Below are positions 51,015 to 59,148 of a stretch of 64,000 nt of DNA, piece by piece. The position numbers and the translations under genes are program-made. Source of the stretch: Nitrospirota bacterium (lineage in GTDB: Bacteria; Nitrospirota; Thermodesulfovibrionia; Thermodesulfovibrionales; UBA6898); the NCBI GenBank assembly GCA_021811105.1, contig JAJZPM010000003.1, positions 62,001 to 126,000 on the forward strand, written 5' to 3'. The notes below the pieces were generated by a model. That model ran no database searches, was not told where the DNA came from, and worked only from the letters and a program-made list of their open reading frames with translations. The first letter of the stretch is position 1; the number at the start of each line of letters is the position of its first letter.

Positions 51015-52822
51015 CAGAATATTTCCCTCAGTTTTTTGTCCACCGTGCGCTCCTTCAGATATGCAGATGCCACGGTGCCGACCCTCGATGAGGCCTTGCC
51101 GGCGGTGGTGAGCATGTTATCTGCTTCGCTCCCTGTCATCAGAGACCCCGCCATAAACAGGGCCCATTCATTTGCGGGATCGGCCTCAAGGGCGCGCCGG
51201 TAATAAGACAGTGCCTCGGCCCTTTTATTCATTTCGAAATAGATGTCGGCTACCCTGAGGCAGACATCTGCGCCGGCGCCCAGACGCCTTATCGCCGCGT
51301 CAAGACGGCCAACAGCACCCGGCGATCCTGCAGCAGTTATAAATTCAGAGAGAAGCGGAAGGTCGGCCCGCTCTATTGTCCTTAGCCCGAGGAGCGCCTG
51401 TGCAGCCGCCTTTTTGTTGCCGTCCGCGATGAATATTCCGGCCTCCGTCCTGCGCACCTCGTCGGGGTCGGCGCCGACCCTCCCTTTGATCAGGTATATA
51501 CGGGCAGCCGCAGTATTGCCGATGTCGGCGTACGCACCTGCCATCATCAGACAACTCCTCCGTTGTATGTCGGCAGATCCTCTCTTTGAGATCCATCGCG
51601 CCAGATCAAAGAAAGGCCGCCATTGGTGTCTGAGGGCCTCCGCTGTGGCCAGAAGAAACCGCTCCCTGGAGGTGTCCAGAAGCCAGGGGCCCACCGATTT
51701 CCAGAGACCGAGCAGTCTGGCGGTATCGCCCTTGCCCATAGCTTCCCGTATCATGGACTCGAACTGGTCGAGCGCCTCGCGCGACGGGTTTCGCCTGAAG
51801 ACCAGTTCATTCAGCAGCTTCACCGCGGTCTCCGGGTGGCCTTCGGATACAGCTATCTTTCCCAGTTGAAGGAGGGCCGCGTCATATTCCGGACAGTAGG
51901 GGTAGTTCATTCTGATGGCCTGTAGGGCCTCCTTCGCATCACCCGCCCTGCCGGCGCGAAGTCGGGTTTCCGCCAGATGCAACAAGGCCTGTCGCGCAAT
52001 ATGACGATCGGCTGAGTGCGCCACCCTCTCAAAGAAATCGGCGGCGCTTTCCAACTTCCCGCCTTCGAGTTCCATCAGTCCCTGCGCCAGTTCCGCCTTT
52101 TCCCTGAAAGGATTCGTCCTGACAGAAGCATAATACAGTTGGGCCTCGGCCAACTTGCCCGATAGCCGGCGGTTTTCGCCCAGCAAAAACCTCGTCTCAT
52201 CCGACGCCTGAATAAGGTCCGGCCTTTTCTGATATACCTCTTTGTATAGTCCCGATGCCTGCCCGGTCATACCAATACGCTGAGATGTATTGGCCATCTC
52301 AAGAAGCACTTCCGGACCCTTGCCGGCCTTTTCGTAATAGAGCATCGCCTCCGCCGGGCTGCCGGTCTCGGAAAGACTGACTGCCAGTCCCCGATATGCG
52401 CGAAGGTTATATGAGGATTCCGGGAAAAGCCTTTCGAAAACCCTGAACTGGGTGCGGGCCTCGTCGAAGTATCCCATCTTCAGGTATGTCTCTGCCCTGA
52501 GCAGAAAAGAGAGCTGCCGCAGTTCACCCGGCGGGGCGTAGAGGTACGACTTTGTCAGATGCTCTATCGCCATAAGCGGCTTTTGCCGTTCAGCGAGAGC
52601 CTTTGCATAGATAAAATGGTAGGCAGCCCTCGATACATCTTCAGGACGGTAGCCGGAGAGCAGGGACATGGCTTCGGACGGATGGTCCAGGGACACGGCA
52701 TCCCATGCCTGCTGAAGAACTGCAGAACCGATCCGTCCCGGAAAGCTCTCCGTGCCGGCCTGGCACAGGGCGGGCCACATAAGCAGAACAGCGAGAATAC
52801 TTATCGCGAGGATCTTCTTCAC
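51014..52822 (-). CDS. Exported TPR protein of the flrBC operon, GTG start
   Basis: 602 residues from GTG 52822. Clear signal peptide (MKKILAISILAVLLMWPALC-QAG). The rest is a chain of TPR-like helices (AYHFIYAKALAERQKPLMAI, AETYLKMGYFDEARTQFRVF, ILAEMNKRAEALSYY-type repeat at the end). It shares one base with the flrB start and is the first gene after a consensus sigma-54 promoter. Location in the periplasm or outer-membrane side is inferred. No ribosome binding site precedes the GTG, and the promoter predicts a 2-base leader. Possibly the sensor or assembly partner of the kinase, which is unproven. Confidence 0.85.
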   Translation of the reverse strand: MKKILAISILAVLLMWPALCQAGTESFPGRIGSAVLQQAWDAVSLDHPSEAMSLLSGYRPEDVSRAAYHFIYAKALAERQKPLMAIEHLTKSYLYAPPGELRQLSFLLRAETYLKMGYFDEARTQFRVFERLFPESSYNLRAYRGLAVSLSETGSPAEAMLYYEKAGKGPEVLLEMANTSQRIGMTGQASGLYKEVYQKRPDLIQASDETRFLLGENRRLSGKLAEAQLYYASVRTNPFREKAELAQGLMELEGGKLESAADFFERVAHSADRHIARQALLHLAETRLRAGRAGDAKEALQAIRMNYPYCPEYDAALLQLGKIAVSEGHPETAVKLLNELVFRRNPSREALDQFESMIREAMGKGDTARLLGLWKSVGPWLLDTSRERFLLATAEALRHQWRPFFDLARWISKRGSADIQRRSCLMMAGAYADIGNTAAARIYLIKGRVGADPDEVRRTEAGIFIADGNKKAAAQALLGLRTIERADLPLLSEFITAAGSPGAVGRLDAAIRRLGAGADVCLRVADIYFEMNKRAEALSYYRRALEADPANEWALFMAGSLMTGSEADNMLTTAGKASSRVGTVASAYLKERTVDKKLREIF

Positions 52823-52834
52823 GCAGGGAGATTT

Positions 52835-52850
52835 TGCAACTCCCGTGCCA
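52835..52850 (-). promoter_or_regulatory. Consensus sigma-54 promoter of the TPR-flrB-flrC operon
   Basis: Minus-strand TGGCACGGGAGTTGCA matches the sigma-54 consensus at every key base. Predicted start 52824, two bases before the GTG start. Upstream (52860-52910) lie repeated CTTGAT and a TCAAGATAT word that could bind an activator. Confidence 0.82.
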
Positions 52851-52929
52851 CGATAATAGCTTGATTTTACTTGATATTTACCGCAGGAGTCCAGTCAAGA
52901 TATTGACGGGCGTCGAAGCTGTCGCTCGC

Positions 52930-54342
52930 TTACGATTGCGTCTTATCCAGGATTTCGGTCTCGATGCCCTTCTTTTTCAGCTTCTCCAGGAGAGTGGTGC
53001 GGTTCAGCCCGAGGAGTTCGGCTGCCTTTTTCTTCACCCCGCCCGCCTTATGCATCGCCTGAACAATCAAACTGCGCTCCACGTCGTCGAGGATGGCGTT
53101 GATGTCCACGCCTGCATCAGGCAGCGCTATGTCCGGAGTGTGACCGACCGAAGAAACAGCGGGATGATCCGTAGCGGGAGCGCTTGAAGAAAAACGCTCC
53201 GGCAGGTCCTCTACTGTCACGATCCCGTCGTCATCGAGGATCACGATTCTTTCGACGAGGTTCTCGAGTTCCCTCACATTGCCCGGCCACCTGTAATGCA
53301 TGATCGCATCGATAGCCTCGGACGACACTCTGAGCGGTTCCTTCTTTTTTTTCTTCGCGTAACTGTTGATGAAATGATCGAGAAGCACCGGTATGTCTTC
53401 CCTGCGCTTCCTGAGAGGGGGAATATGCAGGGGGATGACGTTCAACCGGTAGAAGAGGTCTTCCCTGAACGTGCCCTCCCGGGTCGCTTTCTCAAGGTCC
53501 TTGTTCGTGGCGGCCAGTATGCGTACATCGACCTTGACCGTCTTGGTCCCGCCGACCCGCTCGAAGCTTCTCTCCTGCAGCACCCGGAGAAGTTTGGCCT
53601 GGAGGGACGGATGCAGTTCCCCGATCTCATCGAGGAAAATAGTGCCGCCCGCCGCGAGTTCGAAGCGTCCCATCCTCATGTTCACTGCTCCGGTGAACGC
53701 ACCCTTCTCGTGGCCGAAGAGTTCCGATTCGAGCAGGTCTTTCGGGATGGCGGCGCAGTTTATGGGAACAAACGGGCTCTGGCTCCTCGAACTGTTGTAG
53801 TGGATCGTGTTGGCCACGACTTCCTTTCCGGTCCCGCTTTCGCCGTAAATCAGGACCGTACTTTCCGTATCGGCGATCTTTTCGATCAGCTTGCAGACAT
53901 TCAGCATCTGAGGAGACGTGCCGATAAGCCTTTGAAAATCATACTTTTTCTTCAGTTGTTTCTTGAGCATGGCGTTTTCTTTCTGAAGTGTGTGCAACTT
54001 CAGCGCCCGCTCGGTCAGAAGAAGTAATTCGTCAAGGATAAAGGGTTTGGTAATATAGTCGAAGGCTCCCAGCCTCATCGCCTCGACCGCGGTCTCGACC
54101 GCTGCAAATGCCGTCATTACGATGGTCGGAATTCGTATATTGACCGCAGCAAGCTCCTTGAGCAGGTCGATGCCGCCCATTCCCGGCATGACAAGGTCGA
54201 GGAAGAGCATATCGATTTTTTCCTGCCTGATGATTTCGAGCCCTGCCTTCGCCTCCGAAGCAGCGGTCACACTGTAGCCGTTATCCCGGAAAAAAGAGAC
54301 GAAGAGATCCCTTACGGTTTCGTCGTCATCTATGACTAGCAT
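52930..54342 (-). CDS. NtrC-family sigma-54 response regulator
   Basis: 470 residues from ATG 54342 (MLVIDDDETVRDLF). An in-frame GTG at 54351 is the alternative start; the frame to 54411 crosses the promoter. Receiver domain with Asp in MLFLDLVMPGMGGIDLLKEL; AAA+ with Walker [59 protein letters not shown]; Fis HTH (VKKKAAELLGLNRTTLLEKL). No kinase gene is adjacent. It may be the upper-level flagellar regulator or belong to another pathway; it has its own sigma-70 promoter. Confidence 0.9.
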   Translation of the reverse strand: MLVIDDDETVRDLFVSFFRDNGYSVTAASEAKAGLEIIRQEKIDMLFLDLVMPGMGGIDLLKELAAVNIRIPTIVMTAFAAVETAVEAMRLGAFDYITKPFILDELLLLTERALKLHTLQKENAMLKKQLKKKYDFQRLIGTSPQMLNVCKLIEKIADTESTVLIYGESGTGKEVVANTIHYNSSRSQSPFVPINCAAIPKDLLESELFGHEKGAFTGAVNMRMGRFELAAGGTIFLDEIGELHPSLQAKLLRVLQERSFERVGGTKTVKVDVRILAATNKDLEKATREGTFREDLFYRLNVIPLHIPPLRKRREDIPVLLDHFINSYAKKKKKEPLRVSSEAIDAIMHYRWPGNVRELENLVERIVILDDDGIVTVEDLPERFSSSAPATDHPAVSSVGHTPDIALPDAGVDINAILDDVERSLIVQAMHKAGGVKKKAAELLGLNRTTLLEKLKKKGIETEILDKTQS

Positions 54343-54358
54343 CGTCGGCACTATGGTA

Positions 54359-54387
54359 AATATATACCAATCCGTCGTGCGCGTCAA
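54359..54387 (-). promoter_or_regulatory. Sigma-70 promoter of the NtrC-type gene, with overlapping palindrome
   Basis: Minus-strand TTGACG (54387-54382), 17 bases, TATATT (54364-54359). Start would be near 54352, so the mRNA has at most about 10 bases before ATG 54342. The -35 lies in a perfect inverted repeat CGTCAA-ACTA-TTGACG (54382-54397), a possible operator. Confidence 0.65.
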
Positions 54388-54519
54388 TAGTTTGACGGAA
54401 TTGCCGGTCAATCGAGGTTGATTACCGGGGTAGCCTTTCGGGTTTCCTCACCCAGATTGCCGGGTCCATCGAGCAATACCGCCGAAGCCTGCGCACCGGC
54501 CTTTCTTGATAGCCCCAAT

Positions 54520-55203
54520 TCACCTTGCCTTGCCTGCATAATCGACGATCATCTTCTTCAGCCGTTCTGCCGACTCCGGGACCTTGGGGACATCCCCTCT
54601 GACGATCTCCGGGGGCGTGACCTCCTTGCCGTAAAAGCCGGCGTCCGCCTCGTCGTCCACCTGGAGGGCGGAGCCCTGGATCGCAAGCCCGGCGAAGAGA
54701 CCTCGACTCCTGGAGTACGAATAGACCTCGGCCCTCAGTTGCGCGTCGGTGGCGGCGGAGGCCTCCCGTCCGACAGGTCCGGCTGCAACTCCCACGTCCG
54801 CTCCGAGGGTAAATTTGCCCCGCAGGATGCCTTCCACACTCCTCTTCGTTTTGAATACGAGGATCACGTCCACGGACTCTACGCCGATCTGCCAGCCGAT
54901 GCTGCCGCCGGCGAGACTGATGAAGACCGGATCGCTCCATTTGCCATTTTCATGGAGCAGAAGAACGCCTTGACCATATCTGCCGCCCAGAATGAAGCCG
55001 GCCCTGATTACACCCGGAATGATGGCGATGCCCTCGGCCCTCGAGAGCAGCGCCGGCGGGATGGTCTTCTCGGGGATCGAGACGAGCTGGTCCATTACGT
55101 CAATGGATTCCTCCATTTTCGCCCTGGTACTTGCCGCCAGGGCGGGCAGCGCCATGGTGAGACAGAGGAATGCCACGGTCATTATGATCATAAATTTTTT
55201 CAT
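54520..55203 (-). CDS. SYLF-domain (Ysc84/DUF500) exported protein
   Basis: 227 residues from ATG 55203, preceded by AAAGGAGG. Signal peptide (MKKFMIIMTVAFLCLTMALP-ALA) and SYLF domain (IPPALLSRAEGIAIIPGVIR, AGFILGGRYGQGVLLLHENG, WQIGVESVDVILVFKTKRSV). SYLF proteins bind lipids; bacterial members are periplasmic and of unknown role. Single gene: 129 bases from the gene upstream. Confidence 0.9.
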   Translation of the reverse strand: MKKFMIIMTVAFLCLTMALPALAASTRAKMEESIDVMDQLVSIPEKTIPPALLSRAEGIAIIPGVIRAGFILGGRYGQGVLLLHENGKWSDPVFISLAGGSIGWQIGVESVDVILVFKTKRSVEGILRGKFTLGADVGVAAGPVGREASAATDAQLRAEVYSYSRSRGLFAGLAIQGSALQVDDEADAGFYGKEVTPPEIVRGDVPKVPESAERLKKMIVDYAGKAR

Positions 55204-55332
55204 GTGAGACCTCCTTTTTTTTGAAATTCCATAACGGAATTCAGCTGCCGCCAATCGCGGGTTGCACCGCATGAACTGCACCATCACATACAATCACAAC
55301 AAGGAAGGCGGACGTGGTGAAAAAAAATCCGA

Positions 55333-56415
55333 TCATTCCTTCGGACGATGAACCCCGTCTCCCCCGGTCATCAGAGGCCCTTCCCATCCGCTCACGCCGC
55401 CGCGGAGACATTTCGCGTCGAACCCGCGGCTCTTCAGGATAAAGGCTCCTACCATGCCCCGCGAGTCATTCAGACAGTAGGTAATATATTTTTTCGTCCG
55501 GTCGAAGCCTTTGCACTTTTCCCGCAATATTTCGATCGGGATATTTATTGCCCCCTGGATGTGCTCTTCTTCGTATTCGGGCGGTATCCGGGCATCGATG
55601 ATCAGATAATCGTCAAGGTAGGTGTCGAGTGCTATTTCTTCAGGGAATATATTTTCGACAAACGACGACTTCACAATTTGGTTGAAATCTTTCTTGTCGA
55701 GTACTAGGACAGTCGTCTCTTCCACGGCGCGGCAAGTTGCGTTGCGCGGGTCATCACGAATGAGCGCCTCTTCCCCGAACCCGTCGCCTTTTCCCAGCAC
55801 CGCGATCTCGCGATACCCCTCTTCGCCTTTTTTCTTTTTCAGCACTTCAACACGGCCGGACTTGATGATATAGTAGCTGTCTCCTTTATCTCCCTGCACA
55901 ACGATCTCTTCGCCGGGAAGGTAATTCTTTTCGGCCAACCTCGCCATTAGGACGTACATCTTGTCGGGACTGAGCAACTCGAACGGCTGAAGCGCTTTTA
56001 TCCTGTTGTAGTACCCGTGCTCTTTCACCCCATCGTAGAGCATCAGCCTGAATTCGGCCTCGCGAAGAATAACATCCTCGAAATCCGCCTTCGACAGCTC
56101 ATAAAGCACAACGTCCGTGACCGCCTGCACAGAACTCGACCGCACGGAACAGGTCAGCAGGGCCATCTCGCCGAATGCCTGCCCGCTGCCGATTACCGAA
56201 AGCCTTGAAGTCTGGCCTGATTTCGTCTTCTTCGTCACCTCAAGGCGGCCTTCTTTCACAAAATAGAAAGACTCGCCCACAGTCCCTTCACTGATGATCT
56301 CCGTGCCCGCAGGAAAACTCACTGTCCTGAGCTTCTTCGAAAGGGTTTCGAGCGAACTATCGGAAAGGCCTGAAAAGTAATTGTACTTCCTCAAATCTCC
56401 CGATTGCAGCGTCAT
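55333..56415 (-). CDS. Double cNMP-binding domain protein with C-terminal rhodanese domain
   Basis: 360 residues from ATG 56415, preceded by GGAGGAGG. Two cyclic-nucleotide-binding-like domains (TEIISEGTVGESFYFVKEGR, GQAFGEMALLTCSVRSSSVQ; GEEIVVQGDKGDSYYIIKSG, GFGEEALIRDDPRNATCRAV) and a rhodanese domain (IDARIPPEYEEEHIQGAINI; active loop CLNDSR with Cys and Arg). No DNA-binding helix-turn-helix, so not a CRP-type transcription factor. Ligand-gated sulfurtransferase or sensor is an inference. Confidence 0.88.
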   Translation of the reverse strand: MTLQSGDLRKYNYFSGLSDSSLETLSKKLRTVSFPAGTEIISEGTVGESFYFVKEGRLEVTKKTKSGQTSRLSVIGSGQAFGEMALLTCSVRSSSVQAVTDVVLYELSKADFEDVILREAEFRLMLYDGVKEHGYYNRIKALQPFELLSPDKMYVLMARLAEKNYLPGEEIVVQGDKGDSYYIIKSGRVEVLKKKKGEEGYREIAVLGKGDGFGEEALIRDDPRNATCRAVEETTVLVLDKKDFNQIVKSSFVENIFPEEIALDTYLDDYLIIDARIPPEYEEEHIQGAINIPIEILREKCKGFDRTKKYITYCLNDSRGMVGAFILKSRGFDAKCLRGGVSGWEGPLMTGGDGVHRPKE

Positions 56416-56890
56416 CGTTCCTCCTCCTCTCCGCTCCCCTGTCAACCCGGCATTGATGTTTTGGGCCGACAAGATAATCTTTATTTTTTATCAAAGCGGC
56501 ACGCTTTTTTCATTATTAATGAGTTGCGCCGGGTTGTCAAGGGCACTTGGCGGTGCTCAAACCCGGCGGGAGGATCCAGTTTGCCGATGTGGTCCTGGAG
56601 AATGATCTGCCCGCAGAACTGTCGGGCAGTCTTGAGGCCTGGTCTCAGTGAGTCGGCGGGGCGGTCCCGGTCCGGGACCAGCTGAGGTTGATGGAAGATG
56701 CAGGATTCACCGCGGTCGAGTTCAGGGGAATGACGGGCTTCCGTACCTCCCCTCACACCGTCGGCGCTTTGTTTAAGGGGCATAAGCCCGCTCTCAAGTA
56801 GCCGTGATATCCCCGCACCTTAAGTTTGTCGGGATGCACGGAGGCAAGAATTCATGTCTGTGATCCAATACGGGGAGACACCGAGGCGAC
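56416..56890. other. Intergenic region, 475 bases, with a methyltransferase relic
   Basis: Between the cNMP-rhodanese gene and the acyl-CoA synthetase gene. It contains the plus-strand relic at 56547-56801 and a small plus-strand hairpin with T-run near 56495-56515 (AAAGCG-GCA-CGCTTTTTT). A minus-strand frame at 56481-56783 is the shadow of the relic. No intact gene seen. Confidence 0.65.
56547..56801 (+). pseudogene. Relic of a SAM-dependent methyltransferase (C-terminal third)
   Basis: The plus strand reads HLAVLKPGGRIQFADVVLEN, DLPAELSGSLEAWSQ, TGA (56649-56651), VGGAVPVRDQLRLMEDAGFT, AVEFRGMTGFRTSPHTVGAL, FKGHKPALK and TAG (56799-56801). This is the end of an ArsM/UbiE-like methyltransferase; the TGA replaces the Cys expected before VGGA. 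The upstream SAM-binding part is missing or unrecognisable, so the gene is dead. Confidence 0.75.
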
Positions 56891-58537
56891 TCAGGTCTTC
56901 CCGAATTCCCTCATCTTCAATTCCTTCCGCTTGATCTTCCCGCTTATGGTCTTCGGCAGTTCTTTGACAAACTCGATCTTGCGCGGATACTTATAGGGTG
57001 CGGTGCGTTCCTTTACATATTTCTGCAGTTCCGTCACAAGCGCACCCGAAGGCTTGTGGCCCTTAGTCAGGACGATAAAGGCCTTCACCACCTCTCCCCT
57101 GATCTCGTCCGGGCTCGCCACCACTGCAGACTCTCTGACCGCGGGGTGCTCTATAAGGACACTTTCGACCTCAAAGGGGCCGATCCGGTAACCCGACGTA
57201 AGTATGATGTCATCATTTCTGCCCACAAACCAGAAATACCCTTCTTTGTCTCTATAGGCCCTGTCGCCCGTGATATACCACCCGCCCCTCATTGTCCTTT
57301 CCGTTGCCTCCGGATTTCCCAGGTACTCCTTAAACAACCCTACAGGCCTTTCAGGACTCACGCTTATCGCGATATCTCCTTCGACTTCCGTGGAAACCGG
57401 ATGCCCGCCTTCATCGACCACGCCCACCACATATCCCGGGACCGGCATCCCCATCGAACCGGGCTTCACCGGAAGGCATCTGAAGTTCCCGAGCACATTG
57501 ACGGTTTCGGTCTGGCCGTACCCGTCATACACGTACATTCCGGTCCGATTTCTCCACGTCTCGATAATCTCTCTGTTCAGAGGCTCGCCGGCGGCCACGA
57601 AATGTCTCGGCGTCCGAAGTGCCGGTCCGGATTCCGACAGCTCCTTGACCATCATCCGGTAGGCCGTCGGCGGCCCGCAGAACGTCGTAACGGCGTACTT
57701 CTCCATCGTCTCGATGGTCAGCGAGGGATCGAACTTTCCCTCCTTATAAAATGAAAAAATTGTCGCCCCCATATGCCAGGGTCCGAAGAGGCTCGACCAC
57801 GCTGCCTTGGCCCATCCCGTGTCCGAGAGGTTCCAGTGGACGTCGCCGGGCCTGAGGTCGAGCCAGAACCTGCCGGTAAGCAGGTGCGCCAACGGGTACG
57901 AGGCCTGCGTGTGAAGCACGATCTTCGGCGGGCCGGTAGTGCCGGAAGTGAAATATATCAGCCCCGGCTCATTCGACGGCACCCTCTCCCCTTCAAAAGG
58001 CGTCGCTTCCTCACGCTCCCTCGTATAATTACGCCAACCCTGCCTCTCGCCTACTATCACGAGAGAAGGGACGCGGCCTGCCCCGTAATACAAGGATGCA
58101 TTCAGCGCGTCTTCGACTTTCCAGGCATCTTCACCTGCCGTAACGACAGCCTTGATTTCGGTCGCGGAAAGCCTGTATCCGATGTCCTTTGCGGTGAGAA
58201 GTGTTGTCGCAGGAATGGGCACGGCGCCAATTCTCATGAGGGCGAGCATCACCTCCCACCACTTGGGGACGTGAGAAAGCATGACGAGCACCTTGTCCCC
58301 TCTGCCCACTCCCATTTTCCTCAGTGCGCCGGCGCCCTTCGAAGAGAGGTCCCGCAATGCATTAAATGAATACCTCTCCTGCCGGAGGCCGTCTGTCCAG
58401 AAAAGCGCCGTCCGCTCGCCCCACCTGTCAAAGACGTCCAGGGGAAATGAAAACTTTTCCGGCACGGAGAGAGTAAATTCTTCATACTCTTTCTTATAGT
58501 CCCGCATATTCGGGCCGACTTCTCTAACGGCAGCCAT
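56891..58537 (-). CDS. Medium-chain acyl-CoA synthetase-like AMP-binding enzyme
   Basis: 548 residues (ATG 58537; ATG 58507 is an alternative). Adenylate-forming motifs: YFTSGTTGPPKIVLHTQASY, YDGYGQTETVNVLGNFRC, GGWYITGDRAYRDKEGYFWF, and the catalytic Lys near the end (LPKTISGKIKRKELKMREFG). The overall pattern is that of the ACSM/medium-chain family, which activates carboxylic acids to CoA thioesters with ATP. Substrate cannot be told. Single gene, divergent from the two-CW gene. Confidence 0.9.
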   Translation of the reverse strand: MAAVREVGPNMRDYKKEYEEFTLSVPEKFSFPLDVFDRWGERTALFWTDGLRQERYSFNALRDLSSKGAGALRKMGVGRGDKVLVMLSHVPKWWEVMLALMRIGAVPIPATTLLTAKDIGYRLSATEIKAVVTAGEDAWKVEDALNASLYYGAGRVPSLVIVGERQGWRNYTREREEATPFEGERVPSNEPGLIYFTSGTTGPPKIVLHTQASYPLAHLLTGRFWLDLRPGDVHWNLSDTGWAKAAWSSLFGPWHMGATIFSFYKEGKFDPSLTIETMEKYAVTTFCGPPTAYRMMVKELSESGPALRTPRHFVAAGEPLNREIIETWRNRTGMYVYDGYGQTETVNVLGNFRCLPVKPGSMGMPVPGYVVGVVDEGGHPVSTEVEGDIAISVSPERPVGLFKEYLGNPEATERTMRGGWYITGDRAYRDKEGYFWFVGRNDDIILTSGYRIGPFEVESVLIEHPAVRESAVVASPDEIRGEVVKAFIVLTKGHKPSGALVTELQKYVKERTAPYKYPRKIEFVKELPKTISGKIKRKELKMREFGKT

Positions 58538-58569
58538 ATACCTAATTACCTATCATAAATACAGTGGTC

Positions 58570-58598
58570 TTGTCCAACGGGAATTACCTAAATATATA
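58570..58598 (+). promoter_or_regulatory. Sigma-70-like promoter of the two-CW gene
   Basis: TTGTCC (58570-58575), 17 bases, TATATA (58593-58598). The leader would be about 85 bases. Located in the 150-base divergent region. Confidence 0.45.
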
Positions 58599-58687
58599 AA
58601 ACTGTTTCACTTTGCATCGGTACTGTTTTTTTATTGGACATTACGAACAGCCTGTGCTAATAATAAGTCAAAGCTCCGGGAAATAAG

Positions 58688-59014
58688 ATGAAGAAACTCA
58701 ACTGCTGGGAATTCAATCAATGCGGCAGAGAGCCGGGCGGCAGGCACGCTCAGGTATTCGGCGCCTGTCCTGCTTCCACTGAAAAAAGACTCGACGGCAT
58801 CCATGGAGGAACAAATGGGGGCAGGGCATGTTGGGTGGTTGAAGGCACGCTCTGCAACGGAAAGATACAGGGATCATTCGCGAAAAAATACGATCATTGC
58901 ATGTCGTGCGACTTCTGCAAGAAGGTGAAGGAAGAGGAACGGTCGGACTACCAGCCGTCAGCAAGCCTCTTTATGACGGCCTATTTCACGCGGAAGGTCG
59001 GAAGAGAGTTATAG
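58688..59014 (+). CDS. Two-CW domain protein
   Basis: 108 residues. Cys-rich pattern of the two-CW family: LNCWEFNQCGREPGGRHAQV, GACPAS, then GGRACWVVEGTLCNGKIQGS and CMSCDFCKKVKEEE. The Cys pairs probably bind metal or an Fe-S cluster. These small proteins are widespread in anaerobic deltaproteobacteria and Nitrospirota; function unknown. Follows CCGGGAAATAAG ahead of ATG. Confidence 0.88.
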   Translation: MKKLNCWEFNQCGREPGGRHAQVFGACPASTEKRLDGIHGGTNGGRACWVVEGTLCNGKIQGSFAKKYDHCMSCDFCKKVKEEERSDYQPSASLFMTAYFTRKVGREL

Positions 59015-59148
59015 AAATCACTCACTTATTTTCTTCCATTTTTTCGAGCAGGAGCATGGAGGGGATCAATCCGCTCGCCTGCTTCCTCTTTCACGGAATT
59101 ATAGAAAGCGCATCTTCCGCGTCAATACCCTTCCTCAAGGGGACCGTG

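Noticed and set aside
56481-56783. Minus-strand frame of 100 codons
   Set aside because: Lies over the plus-strand methyltransferase relic; no ribosome binding site and no protein-like pattern.
38255-56801. In-frame TGA in both relics read as selenocysteine or as a recoded amino acid
   Set aside because: Both genes also lack their N-terminal parts, TGA ends many intact genes here, and no selenocysteine insertion element is evident.
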